Positions 26,241 to 39,023 of a DNA stretch of 64,000 nucleotides are shown here, piece after piece. Positions within the stretch are counted from its first letter, which is position 1; every line of letters begins with the position of its first letter. Made by a program: the position numbers and the translations under genes. A model generated the notes under the pieces. The model searched no databases and was not told the DNA's origin. It was given only the letters and a program-made list of their open reading frames with translations. Source of the stretch: Manis javanica (Eukaryota > Chordata > Mammalia > Pholidota > Manidae); the NCBI RefSeq assembly GCF_040802235.1, contig NC_133156.1:148969173-149033172 (forward strand), written 5' to 3'.

Positions 26241-29200
26241 GTTTTAATCTACGGCTTTATCGTCTAAACCCAGGAGACACCAGAAATGCACAAAGGCCCT
26301 CCCTCTTTCCACTCCTCCCATTATACCTGCTGGAGGGACCTGGTTGTCCTCTTCCGTGGTTTCCAGAAGGTGCCTGGTCCTCACCTCCCATTCCCGACTC
26401 CTCCTGCCCACCACTTCCATCTCCAGTCATTGCCCTGACAGACACTACAGGGTTCTTTTGGGAAGAAAAAAAGGCATCATCTAGGTGAGAAATAGTCACT
26501 CTAAGATTATGAATTTCAGAAATCTTAAACTAAGATAAAAAGTGGTTGGAAATCAGGATGTGAGATTGCTTAGAAAGCTTGATATGGACAAAGCAACACA
26601 GGCCCAGAGCTCCAGACGGGGACAGTGCCTGGAATCTCAGAGCACCCATCAGGAGGCTCCCAGCACCTCAAGGTCCTCCCTGAAGGAGACGCTTCCGCGG
26701 TCAGCGTTCCCCAGCACAACAGGAGAAGAGCAGCCACTCTTTTGTCAGTATGATCATGAAAACCCAAAGGGGAGCAGATGGGAGTAATAATAATCGAGCC
26801 GGAAATACCACCCCTGCCTTCTCAGGGATATTCCCCATAGTGACATGCTGGGTTCCGTGCTGCTGAGGTTCTGGCATGGAAACGGCCGCGTGCGGAGCAA
26901 AACAACTGCGGTCGGAGACGATACCCTTTAGACAGGTTGTCTGCTTATTAAAAAGGAGCTGCGTTTACAATTCAAACACCAAGGCTAGTTCAGGAGTGAG
27001 GTGGAGTCTGCACGGGGGCACAACAAACGTTTTGAAGTCCGCCCCTCTCCTGATGAGGCAGGAATCATGTAGGCAGCCAGGGAGGTACTGACAGGCACCC
27101 TGGATGCAGCCTGGGGGAGGCACCAACGGAGCCCAGTGGGCACAGTGCTTTGGGCTGCCCCCACCCCAGGGGCCCCAGAGTCCAGCAGCCTTGTTGAAGG
27201 AGGCAGACATGGCCCTGAGATAGGACGAATGGCCCTGACTGTTCAGTCTTCTCAGACACCGTATGACCATTGGGGAGACATGTAGGTCCGGGCTGCCCCC
27301 TGCTGCTGCCCCAGCCTGACACAGCCTCCTTGGCCCCGGCCCTCTCAGTGTGCTCACGTCTAATGTAGGTCATACCCCAGTTGTAAATAGCTGTAGTTAT
27401 AAATAGTCAACTACATGTTGCCCCCGTGGGCTGCGCAGGACACCCGGCCTGCTTTTTGATTGATGGCTCCTGGAGTCGACACCTGGGCGCCTCCCTGACG
27501 TTCCCACCAACCAGCAGTTCTGGGCACCCTCCTCCCAGCCCCTCTGCTACATGCCAGCATCTGGAACTTTAATCTATGGCTTCTGTGCATGGGGGATCCG
27601 CGAGCACTGATGAGCAGAGAACCGCTGCAACCTGCACCCCAGGGGCAACTGAGGACCCCACCTGCCCAGTTCCTGCGGGAATACAGTCTCTGGGCCAGGA
27701 CGGGGGCTGTCCTGCAGACCTACTCTTGTGCAGTATGACTGTCCGTAGGCCTCTGGGTGGGAGCGAGTGTTGGGGGCCCAAGTTTGCCATTCTTGACCCT
27801 GAAAATGAAAGCATGGCAGGTCCTGGTGGGCTACGAGCCTTTGAACTGGCTGCTGCGACTCATGCTTTCGTGTGGTCACTGGGCCTGGAAGACACTGGCG
27901 TTTCTGCCAAGAAAACAGCAGAGAAAATAGCTTGACTGGTTGCATGGCCTGACACAGAGGGAGCTCAGGGCATCAGGCTGGTGGTCAGGGAGGAGGGGTA
28001 TTGTTAGCAGGCAGGGCTGGGAAAAGAACACAAAGTTTCCGTGTATGTAGAGGGGAAAAAATCTTGTGGAAGGTCCAACCATTCCACAAATTAAGCTCAT
28101 AAAATATTTTTGAGCAAATGACTCTGCTTTTAACAGTTACTTACTGGATTTTATAGCCCAATGTTAACCAAAGTCATAAAAGTATAATGCCTCAGACTGT
28201 GCGAAGTTGTAGTGCTTTTCAGCTTTCATGCCCGGAATAGCCACGCCTGGCTTCATGTGCACATGGGATTATTTGCATGTCCCAAAACATGTGATGAAAT
28301 GCAGCAGAAATGAGAATTCATCAGCAGAGAACTGGAGGAAGGTACTTCCCTCCACGCCTCCCCACCCTCACCCAACAAACACCTTCTTTGTCCTGCGCTT
28401 CACCAGGTGCCAGCCCAGCTCACAGGCTGATGCCAGGCAGGAGGCGGGCAGACTCAGTGCCTTTCTCACGGAGTCGCCCAACACCCGAAGCAGCCATCTG
28501 GGAAGATCTCCCCAACAGGAAGCATGCCGGCAGAACTGATCTGTCACTGGTACCGGGGGCCTGGGATAAGGTAGTCCTCCTGAAAGGCAGCATACACCCC
28601 GTGGGCTGGTGAGCTGTGCCTCACCTGGAGCTGGAAGCAGAAAGTGGTGTTCCTGAAGATGCCCGCGGAGCCATCCCAGTCCAGGAAAAGGAAGAAGGGC
28701 CTCAGGGCCTTGGGGAATCCAGCGAGCTGCCCCCAGACAGTGGGACAAGCCTCCCTGCTCCCCACTTCCTGATCTCCCAGACTTCCCCCAGTTCCTTTCC
28801 CTCTAATTCCTCCTGAGTTCCAGGAGGAGCACCCCAGGTTCTGAGTCCCAGTGGCCAGAGCAATTTGCAGGGCGCCCCAATCCATGAGTGGAGGAACAGC
28901 CGCACTCCGCCCCTGGTGAGGAGAAGGGGTTGCCATGTGTAGTCCTCCTGCTAAGCGATTAGGTTAGTGGGTCCTAGAGCCCGATTATAGTCCAGCAGAC
29001 TTGGGGGAGGGGCCTATTCCCCTCTGGGGTGCTGATATGGGCTAGCCCTTGCCTCCCAGACCCCTGCAGGCATGCCTCATGGCGAAGGTTGGTCTGGAAG
29101 GCCCTGTCCCTGAGAAGACAGATGGGAGAAGAGAAGAGAAGGAACACACACAGGTGGAGACAAATTCCCCACTAATCCTGAAGACAAACTGAGCGATTCG

Positions 29201-29364
29201 CTAGCATCCTCCTTAGAGCTCCACTTCTTGAGGAAGATGGCAGAAAACAGCCAAGATTTTGCCAAGGCCTTGACATGTTGGAATATAGACCAGTCCTTAC
29301 CATAAATACGTTTCCAGGATGGCTCCCTCCACCCTAGAGCAGCAGAATGCAGAAAGCAACCAAC
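26241..29364. other. Non-coding GC-rich stretch
   Basis: Unique-looking DNA. A CTCF-like minus-strand core (ctgccccctgctgctg) sits near 27294-27309. Open frames of 100-130 codons on both strands show no domain. No gene supported. Confidence 0.45.
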
Positions 29365-29550
29365 AGTTGTCAAGTACCTACAATGCACCAAGGGCAGTGC
29401 TGGGAGCTACTCCATGGTGCTCCTATTTCAGCCTCTCATTGGGTGCTCAGGTGGGCAGAGGGCCAGGCACCCAGAAAGGCTGAGCACCTTTCCCACAGTG
29501 GTGCTGTTAGGGAGGGAGCTGAGAAGCCCACCCTGTCTGTCTGATCCACC
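29365..29550 (-). mobile_element. MIR-family SINE fragment
   Basis: The phrases 'caagtacctacaatgcacc', 'agggcagtgctgggagctac', 'gctgagcacctttcccacag' and 'gagggagctgagaagcc' follow the antisense MIR consensus in order. Strongly diverged. Confidence 0.55.
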
Positions 29551-32500
29551 CCTTCCTCACCGGGCCATGAGGTCCAGGCAGGAAGCAGGCCTCCCTGAGA
29601 AGTGCAGGCTGATCATGGAGAGATTAGACCCTGGTATCCATGCAGGGGGCAGGGATGGAGCAGTGGCCTCAGCCCCAAGGCTGAGCCCGTTTCTGTTTCC
29701 AACACCTTTGTGTATTTAAAAGGGTAGCAGAGTTGCGGTGTGCCCCAAGAGAATCTCACCCGGGTTCCCGGGACTTGAAAGAAATGGCCTGTCTGGAATT
29801 CCTCAGGGCACAGGTGGATGCTGAGCCATGTCGGTCACGCAGAGAAGGGCTGTCCACTGCAAATAGCTAAGGCCCGTCTATGACATAGACTTCAAGGAAC
29901 TAAATCATCCCCACTTCGTGTTTCTTTTGCCCAGAGTGTCTTTCATCATGATGCAGCAGGTTACAGTTGCCTTTTCTGGGTAGAGGGCTCCCTGAATTCT
30001 CACTTATGAGCTAACAGGGCAGGAAAGCTTCCACCTCTCTCAGTGGAGATGGCACCCCTTTACGTCCCTTCTGGCTTGGGGCTCAGAACAGCACCAACTC
30101 CTCTGGAGAGGGCCTCAGGTGCCCCCAGGGGTCCTCCGCCTCTGCAGAAGGGGAATGTGACAGAGGGATGGGCCCATAAGGGCTGCCATGCCCCACCATG
30201 CTCCAGAGCCCAGCCAAGGTGCGCCCCAGCCTGCCCGCCCCAGCCCTGACCTCTTCTTCCTACATCACAGAAGGAATTATGAGGGACAGAATCGAGGCAG
30301 GGGATTTTGCTAAGATAACAGAGAATTTTTAAAATCTAGATTCTAACATAATGTCATTTAGGGAAACACTGGAAAATGCCCATTCTTCCCCATGTTGGAC
30401 CGTTTCTTTGCCAAAAGGAAAACTCTCTTTGAGGACTATGCTTTTATGATATTAATAAACAGATCACTAGGTGTGCAGCTAATCTGGGCCCCTCATTCTG
30501 GGTAGGGTCTGGAACCCACACCAACTGCAGCATTTCCAGAAACTGCTAGAATGTCTGTGACTCCCTATAAGGCTCCGAGCTCCTTCCTGAGGTCAGAGAC
30601 TACACATTTGGCCATGGCAGAACGTGAAGTGAGCAGCCGCTGAAGTATCTGACTGGTGGTGGTGGGAGGATTGGTCCAGTGGGCACATGAGTGCAGGAAT
30701 CCATGACCCTTCAAACAGCCAATGCACAAAGGCCTTCTAAGGACAGTTCTCAAGCCCTCTCTGGCCTCAGGGATGGAGGTCCGCCCAGGAGCCCAGAAGG
30801 AGAAGCCACACCCTGAGCTTCCCAGGGGCCCCTCCCTCCCTCCCCACCTCTGCCCCCAGCAGGAGTGGACTTGATGCAGTGTTTGCAGGGTTCTCCGAGG
30901 CGGCATGTGCTCCCCGAGGACAGCCAGGGTCCTGACAGAATCCTCCCTCATTTCTGCAGAGCACACCACATGGGGAGCCCATGTAAGTCTCAGACAGCTC
31001 AGGAAGGCATCCCCGCTGCCCCACAACCTCCAACCCCCTGTGGCACATGCAGGGTGACTTAGCAGGACAGGCAGGGGTTCTGGGGGACAAGTGGAGCTCA
31101 CGCCAGGTATCTGGGAGGGGCTGGAGGCTCTGTGTGAGCAGCATCTGGGATGATCTGGAGCGTGGGGCCACTGGGGACTGCAACCAGACCTGCAAAGGGG
31201 TCTTTGCCCAGAGGAAATCAGTTTCTTCTTTTCATTTTAGGAAGAAAAACAGAACTTTGGGAACCCAGATGGATTGGACCCAAGTTTGTATTAATGGCTG
31301 AGATGCAACCGGGCTCACCAGTAGGAAGTGGGTGGCTATTATGGGCCCTTGGCAGAGTCCCAGGAGGAGTTTGGTGTATGCCTGATTGTCGAGGCCTCTG
31401 GATAACAGAAATCAATCCAAGCAGTGACCTCCAGATAGGGGCCCCCATCCCGGCGTGGAGAATGAGGGTCTGCTTGGGGCTTGCGGGAACCACGCCATGC
31501 AGCCTATCAGGTTTGTTGTTTCAGCAGCAAAACATGAGTGGGACATCGAGGACCAATATCCTGGGGTCCTGGTGGCCCCAACTGTGCACACATCAGACGC
31601 CCTACCCTTAACTACAGGGAAAGGAGACCCCTGATTCCCAACGCTGAGGGTTGACATCTGCCCCCCCTGGGAGCACTGACCTCCACCCCTTCTCCAAGGC
31701 CTTTTGCTCCGGGATACAGTCTCAGAGAATTGTCTCTAAAATGGGAACCGGAAAGTCAGAGTAGGAATTTCCAAATGTTCTAGACAAATCGTGTGTTTTC
31801 TACTCGTTTCTTTATTCACATTACTCTTGTCATCTTTCCATCTTAATTAACTGCTGTTCCTGTACCTGAGTGAAGGGCAAGGAGAGGAACATGGACACAT
31901 TTAATACCAGGAGGGCCAGGTGCCGGGGCTTGGCCTCCTCACATGAACGAGGCGGTGGGACTGACTCCTGCTTAAGTCAAGGACCCGGACCCCCCAGGCA
32001 GAGCACCATGAGGGCCCTTGTGGTTCACAGTCTTTACTTCTGGGCCCTGGCTGTGTGCTTGCAGGAGTGGGCTGAGGGCTGTGCTGGCCGCCTCAAGGAG
32101 GGCCCTGGCCACAGACGTGGTGGCCCCGCCTCCGTCCCCACCTGCCTGACCAGCGCCCAGATTCCTGTCCCCAAGGGGTCTGCGGCTGGCCCCAGACCCT
32201 CCTCCCGGGTCTCAGACTGCAAATACACAAAGCAGGGGTGGGTCCTATGGCGGTGGGTCTCAGAGCGGGGAGGGCCCCCGGCGGTAGCCTGAGATGGGGA
32301 GCGATGCCTCTCCTGCCCTGTGCCTTGCTCTGGCCCCTACCAGCTCAGGTGAGGCCTCAGCCTTAGCTAGAGGGGAAGAACAGCCCCTACCTGCACCCCC
32401 AGCTGGGGCTGGGCATCTGCGGGCACCATCATCTGGGGGATATCTAACACAGACTCTGGGGCCTGGGCCAGACCGACAGATCAGACTTTCTGCAGGTGGG

Positions 32501-33159
32501 GACACAGCCGCCTGCATTTAAATAAGCTCTCAAGGAGGCTGCTCAGCTCCAAGTCTCAGAGCTGCTGTCCATCTGTCACAGTGGGCACTCAGCTAAGGGG
32601 GTTGGAAGGGGCACCTGGGCAGCAAGAAGAAAAAAAAAAGAGTGAGCTGAAGGGAGCTTAGGGTCTCAGAAACCCAGCTGAAGATGGAGGCAGAAACTGC
32701 AGAGAGGCAGCCACTGGCCCAGGACCCCCGGGAGCTCCACCAGCTGGGAGAGGCAGGAAGCCCCTCCCTAAAGCACGGACCCCGAGTTCAGACTCCTGGG
32801 GGAGCATAAATGTCTGCTGTTGGATGTCACACTAGTGAATGGAAGGTATGGAAAACCCACGAGATGAACCTAAGGAAGGAGCAATGATATTTATGAAATC
32901 AAAATGTGCAACTCTTTTACATGCCCAAATTAAGCAAAGAAAAATCAGTAATACATTGGACATTCAAACAGGGACAAGTTACAGTTGTTATTGCCCCTGG
33001 GGAGGCAATCTTAGATGCAGGATCCCCAGGTCCCACCAAAGGCAGTTTCAAAATGCAGATACCTGTGGCGGGACCTTGACTGCAGAAAATTGGAGGTTTT
33101 AATAGAAAAAGTGGTTTTCTCCACCCTAGCCCTCTGAGATGACCGTATAAGACCTCTGC
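29551..33159. other. Non-coding stretch
   Basis: GC-rich to mixed DNA without a recognisable gene. 30280-30480 is an AT-rich island that could be regulatory. Open frames up to 178 codons (30565-31101, minus) have no domain and lie in GC-rich sequence. An A12-type run occurs near 32628-32640. Confidence 0.45.
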
Positions 33160-33490
33160 AGATGCCTTCATAACAAGCTTCTATATTAATTTTAATAACT
33201 CAGTATGAAGTGCTGCTTGCCTAATTCTGTAATACAAATTAGGCCAGCCTCTGGTATCTTTGAAATGCAGTGTGTTTAAAATGGTACATACAGGTTAAAA
33301 GATACAGATTCGTAACACCAGGATTTACATGAAATTATCACACAGACTTTGATAGAGTCCTGGACTGATTCAAAAGAGCAAGATTCATATGAAGCTGTCT
33401 CATTCTCTTTGAAACTGCCTTGATCTCCACACAGTCATCTATTAATTATATTACAGATAAAGTAAATAAAAGTGTTGCAGTATAGAGATC
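33160..33490. promoter_or_regulatory. Candidate conserved non-coding element
   Basis: AT-rich unique sequence has ctatattaattttaataact, tacaaattaggccag and ctattaattatattacag. It stands out from GC-richer neighbours and matches no repeat I know. Confidence 0.35.
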
Positions 33491-33734
33491 ACAACCTCTT
33501 TTTTCTAGTGGAGACGAAAGATATGGGCCCTGTGAAGTCTGTGGGCAGTAAGGAACAATAAAGGTATCCTGGAATGGAGAGGCTGCATTTATTTTGACAT
33601 GTGATGGGAAGATCTGAAGTTCAAGGGCTCAGAGCAAAGCTGGAAGGGGGCAGCCCAGACGTGGTCCGGGGAGGCCCAGGTCTTAGGCCAGAGCGCACAG
33701 TGAGGGAAGCCTTGGGTTTGGAAACACTGCTATT

Positions 33735-34060
33735 GTTGCCTTCTTTGTTTACATTTTAATAGACTTTATACTATAAAGCCATTTTAAGTTCACAGCAAAA
33801 CTACATTAGTGCGGAGAGTCCTCATACACCCCGCCCCATGTGCAGCGTCCCCGTGGGTGCAGGGGGGCCTCACGCACCCCGCCCCACACACAGCCTCCCC
33901 ACCATCAACACCTGCACCAGAAGGCACATCTGTTACAGTTGGTGGACCTATGTGGACACACCACCCAAAGTCCACAGTCTTTTTAAATTATTTTAATTAT
34001 ACAAATCTTGGCATATGCCCTAAATAGTGGCCATGTTCTCTGACATGTGTATGTATTTGG
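33735..34060. mobile_element. Old L1-type 3' UTR fragment (probable)
   Basis: Phrases 'ttttaagttcacagcaaaac', 'ctgttacagttggtggacct' and 'cacccaaagtccacagt' occur in the order seen in a common placental L1 3' region. It carries an internal imperfect ~60-bp duplication (caccccgccccatgtgcag / caccccgccccacacacag near 33827 and 33877). Orientation not assigned with confidence. Confidence 0.55.
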
Positions 34061-36599
34061 GCCAATGCGAAGCGTGCCCTGACCCCAGCCCTCATGGTCA
34101 CATGTCTGGTGGGTGTGCTATTGGAGTGCTCCCATGGCTGAGGTGATTAGGAATATCTATGGTCACAGTTTAGGGGAAAAATACCTTCCCTGATCTTCGG
34201 GGTAGAATTCTCGTCTGCACAATATCTCATCAGTGTGGTTAGGCACAGTCAGCTTTACCTTTGGGGGAAATGCAGACAGTCAAAATGAATCCCAGACAAT
34301 TGAGGCCTTCCATCTTTCTGTCCTCATCCCCTGGCTCAGAGTACCGCCTGTAACAGTATTTGGCCCGCATCTGTTGGAGGGGTAGGCCCTGTCACCTGTC
34401 CCACTTCCAACTTGGGGCTGGTTATCGTCCCTGCATGAAAGGTGCATACCAATGCACGCCTCTCACCTTCCTGATGTAGAATGCACACTTCAGTAGGCCT
34501 TTCAGTAGGTCGCCTTTACTATACGCCTCTGAGACTGTTTTTGGAAAGAGCTGGGGATAAGGAAATGAGCCGGAGCAACGGTATGCTTCAGGCCTTTTGA
34601 CATCTGGCTTAACGGCGTGCGTTTAGGTGGAAGCCGGGCCCACAGCCTGATCTTTAACTGTGATGACTGTGTTGACTGCTTCAACTTCATGTCCTTTACA
34701 GAGTTTTTCAGAAAATGCCACCCCTTCAGGCTCTAAAAGAATCTGGCTGAACCATCTCCTAACACAGGATTCCGTGCAACTCACACCCTCACCGTCCCCG
34801 CATGTGCGTATCATCTGAGTGCTCATCCTCCATGCCGGAGACAGGACCGTGCCCTGGTCGGTGCTGGCCTCGGTGTGGAGGATGGGGCCTCTGGCTCGCA
34901 GAGGGAGAGAAACAAGCCAAGAGGCTCGGGGGCTGCTGGTTGTGATCTGCGTAAATGCAATAGTAGAGTCAGGACAAAATATTTCCAAAAAGAAAACTTC
35001 AGCAGAAACAACTCAGGGCTGCTTTTTGACAATGTGAATGCACATTTCTGAGGAAAAAAGAGTTGTTCAGGATGTTGAGAAAAAATAATTAATTCCCAAC
35101 AAAGGCTTCTTTTCCTCTGTCTTAGAAACCGTCCAAGCACAGATGGACGCTGCAGCAGAGTCATGGTAGGAAGTGGCCACAGGCCGGGCCAGGCCCAGGA
35201 CTGAGAATGAAGGAGAAGGGCCCTGGCAGCCAGGCTGTTAGCAGCACCTCTCCCAGAGCCAAGTGGCCCACATGTGGAGCATATCCTCTGGCTTCGCGAG
35301 GTGTCCATCTCCAGGGCAGCCAGAGGGAGGAAGCCTTAGTCCCCTGACTCGCCATCTGCTTCCCCAAAATATTTCAAATAAAAGTCAATAAAACTGAGTT
35401 CTTGCCATGAAAACACAGCTAGAAGACAAAATCCTGTCCTACTTCTCTCCACAACGGCACCCTGAGCCCAGCGTGGAAATTCCAGAAAAGTCCCAGACTG
35501 AGCACCTGCCCCCTCATGAGAGTAAATGGCCCAGAACCCAGGATGCGTGAGGAGGGCTGAGCACGCCCCGGCCTCATGCACCCCCGTCCCGGGGGCACAC
35601 GGGGCTTCACAGACACTGCTTTCCAGGGGTGGCTTTTCCGTCTGCACTTCTTTTGTGGCGAGCTGCCACAGTTACACATTTAGAGCTACAGAGAACCCAA
35701 TTTCATAAAAGTGTGTTCAGTCAGCTAAGTAATCATGATCTTCCCATTAGGGGAAGAAAAATAAGTGAATTCTGGAGGACTGCCATGGACACAAGTGCAT
35801 GAAGTTTTCTCACATCAAAGCAGAATGTTGTCAATGCAACAACGACATTCAGGATGGAGACATGGGTTTTCTTTGCTCCTTCTAACCTCTCAAGCCACCC
35901 TCTTCCCTCCCCGGGAATCAGGTAACATGACTGCCATGGAAGCTGGGCATGTCCACAGGAAATCCCGTCCACCTCCCCAGCTGAGGGACCATTTCCTCCG
36001 GCAGGGGCTGCTTTACCCCGGTGACCAATCCCACCTTTCAACTCTCCTTATAATCCTTTACCTCCCCAGGAAAAGAGTCAAGTTCTTTCTGTTGATAATG
36101 CAAGAAGGCGTGTGTGCCATCTGGGCACTCTGAAGAAATGGGCCCTGACTTTATGTACAGAAGCCCAGACCCACCTGGGGCAGACGTGGGAGCGCCCTGG
36201 GAAAGCTCAGTGAGCCGCGGGTGCTCTTCAAACTCCAGGCCCTTGTCCTCGCTAATGCCGACACACATGCTCAGTGCCAGGGTTAGCAGAGGCCTGGGCT
36301 GTGGCATGACATCCCCGGTGGACAGGGTGATGTGTAGCTCAGACATAGGGCCAGACCAGAGGACATGCCCCAGTCACTGCTCCTGCCCAGACAGCCCGGC
36401 TGAGGGCACTTCACCCACGGTCACACCCTCTCCTCAGGATCCACCCCTGGTTGCAGCAAAAGCTGTGCATGTCACCCCATCCCCATGAGCACCCTTCTGA
36501 GCTCCAAGCTCCCTGACGCTCGCCCTGCCGCTCTTCCTACGAGCTTCTGTTTGCTCCCCAGGAACCTGGGCTGCAGCAGCTCGACACTTGATTCCACCA
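34061..36599. other. Non-coding stretch
   Basis: Mixed unique-looking DNA. Open frames such as 34823-35308 (minus, 161 codons) show no domain. No repeat recognised with confidence. Confidence 0.45.
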
Positions 36600-36760
36600 G
36601 ATATAGCTGTCACCAGGCCAGTCACCTAGCCTCTCTCCAGCTTGGTGTCCTCCCCTATTGAGTGGGACAAGAGGGGCATTGAGGTGGCCGTGATGATGCA
36701 CATAAAGTGCTCACAACTCTTCCTGGACACAGAATCCTGTGTCCCAAATATTAGGCATCA
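36600..36760 (+). mobile_element. MIR SINE fragment
   Basis: The phrases 'cagtcacctagcctctctccagc', 'gtcctcccctattgagtgggac' and 'gatgatgcacataaagtgctc' follow the MIR core and 3' region in order in sense orientation (cut short where longer). Old and diverged. Confidence 0.6.
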
Positions 36761-37605
36761 CACCCAAGAATGCATTAAGGTTTGGCCAGTTACTGCCAAA
36801 AAGGGCTGGTTTTTCTTCCATTATGAAATGGTCCCTTCATGCTCTTCCTTATAAACCAAAGTGAAAAGTGCATGTGTGGTGTGTGTTTTGTTTTGCTCTG
36901 GGTAAAGGACAGTCCCTGGCAGCATGTAAAGATGAGAATAGCTGGCATGATGGACACGTTTCAAAGCCCTACCTGACTGCCTGCACACTGAGACAGCATC
37001 TCTAGGAGGGAGGTAAGGGCATACGGGAGCTGGGCCCAGGGTGGTAGCTGGAGGAGGGTCAGCAGTGGTGGGAGGGGGAGAGGTGCTGGCAGGGCTTGGG
37101 ACAGGCAGCTAGGAGATGGAAAGAGCACCACTGGGTTGGAGCCTGAGCTCCTGGGTGAGGGGTGGTCCTGCTCACCTTGAAAGCGAAGAGAGGGTGCGTG
37201 ACAGGTTCCAGGCAAAAGAGGTCAGGGACTCCCTTTGGACCTGCCAGTTTTGCTATGCCCATTAGACACACACATGGAGCAAAAATCTGGGGTCATCTGC
37301 ACACAGATGTCATGTAAGATCATGAGGTGGGCAAGGTGCCCTAAGGAGACCGGAACATGACCCCCAAGTTGCCCCAGAGTCGTCTGTCTTCCTTGAAGGT
37401 TGAAGTCACAGGTGTGTGACCCCTGGAACTGCCGTGGCTTCTGGTGGCCTCGAGAGGACAGCTGGTTTCCTACTCCAGCCAAGGAGTCTGAGCAGGTGGA
37501 CGGCAGGCCCTGGGCCTCTCACCAAGCCCAGAGCCCCTCTCCAGAGGACTGTATCCCGGGGCAGTTATAGTCCTCAGCATCGTGGCTGCGGCTCATGGAA
37601 AAGGA

Positions 37606-37653
37606 GCTGACTGGCACACTTGCTGACTGGCACACTTGCTGACTGGCACACTT
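37606..37653. repeat. 16-bp tandem repeat, three perfect copies
   Basis: The unit gctgactggcacactt is present three times without a mismatch, followed by a partial gctg. Perfect identity implies recent expansion. Confidence 0.95.
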
Positions 37654-37974
37654 GCTGCAGCCTTTGACCCAGCTGCATCTTGCATTTTGGAAGAGGCCCC
37701 CTCCAAGGTGTTTGCCAGGATGCAGGTCATTCCATGCTAGGTTTTGACCAGCCTCTAAAATTCAAACAGAATAAAATGACCAGAGTGTGCAGCCCAGGCT
37801 GTGGTAAGTGTATTGTCATGAAGCCTTTTTTCAGTTAGATCTGTGCGTGTGAACATATGCGTATATGTGTACTGTGCACATTTGTATTTCTGTGCAACAG
37901 ATCAGTCTGTGTTTTGTACTTGTGAAAGGAAAATAAGTTTGATGCCAGCCTACACTAAATGACATCCACAGAGG

Positions 37975-38085
37975 TGACAGGCAATCACCCAGCTGCCCAG
38001 CTAATCGGGGATGGAAGCGGGAACTGAGCCTGGGCTCAAACCCTGTGTCAGGGCACTTTCTACGGTGCCATGCAGCTCTCCTCTG
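37975..38085 (-). mobile_element. MIR SINE fragment (probable)
   Basis: The order 'cacccagctgcc ... gggaactgagcctgggctcaaaccctgtg ... cagggcactttc' matches the reverse complement of the MIR tRNA-derived head. Decayed, so the bounds are approximate. Confidence 0.5.
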
Positions 38086-38223
38086 CTGTTGTCATTGTTG
38101 AGTAAAAAGTAACAACAAGTGCCAATCTTTAAGAGAATTTGACAGAAAAGGACTTGCAGAATGAGCTAACATGGGAGGCATGGCGAAGACACATTTGGAA
38201 AACAGAAGTTAGAATCGGTCATC

Positions 38224-39023
38224 AAACATGATCCCTAGAACCCTCCTACACTGTTGATGGGACTGTAAATTGGCTCAATCATGGCAGAAAGCAATATGGA
38301 GGTGCCTCAAAAAACTAAAAATAGAAATACCATTTGACCCAGGAATTCCGCTCCTAAGAATTTACCCAAAGAAAACAAGGTCCCCTGATTCAAAAAGACA
38401 GATGCACCCCTATGTTTATCACAGCACTATTTACAATTGCCAAGATGTGGAAGCAACCTAAGTATTCATCAGTAGATGAATGGATACAGAAATTGTGGTA
38501 CATATACACAACAGAATATTATTCAGCCATAAAAAGAAAACAAATCCTACCATTTACAACAGCATGGATGGAGCTAGAGGGTGTTATGTGCAATGAAATA
38601 AGCCAGGCAGAGAAAGACAAGTATGAAATGATTTCCCTCATTTGTGGAGTATAACAACAAGCAAAACTGAAGGAACAAAACAGCAGCAGACTCACAGATT
38701 CCAAGAAGGGACTGGCGGTTTCCAAAGGGGAGGGGTGGAGGAGGGTGGGTGGTGAGGGAGGGAGAAGGGGATTGAGGGGTGCTATAATTAACCTCACAGT
38801 ATAGGTAGGTCTCCAGGAAGGCAGTACAGCCCGGAGAAGACAAGCAGTGACTCCACAGCATCTCACTACACTGATGACAGTGACTGCAGTGGGGAGGTGG
38901 AGGGACTCGATGATATGGGTAAATGTTGAAACCACAATGTTGTGCATGTGAAACTTTCATAAGATTGTGTATCAATGACACTTAAATAAAGTAAAAAAAT
39001 TGAAAAGAAACATGACCCCTAGA
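38224..39023 (+). mobile_element. 5'-truncated L1 retrotransposon with target-site duplication
   Basis: The 3' end of a LINE-1. It starts inside the reverse-transcriptase ORF2 C-terminal region (cysteine-poor tail with IPFDPGIPLLRIYPK, then after a frame shift WIQKLWYIYTTEYYSAIKRK), runs through a G-rich 3' UTR stretch (38710-38790) and ends in an A-rich tail at about 38985-39007. The element is bounded by 16-bp direct repeats aaacatgatccctaga (38224-38239) and aaacatgacccctaga (39008-39023), differing at one base. The ORF2 remnant has at least one frameshift, so the copy is inactive. The flanking duplication shows insertion by target-primed reverse transcription, more recent than the other L1 pieces here. 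Confidence 0.93.

Noticed and set aside
30565..31101. 178-codon minus-strand open frame
   Set aside because: GC-rich chance frame with no domain or exon structure.
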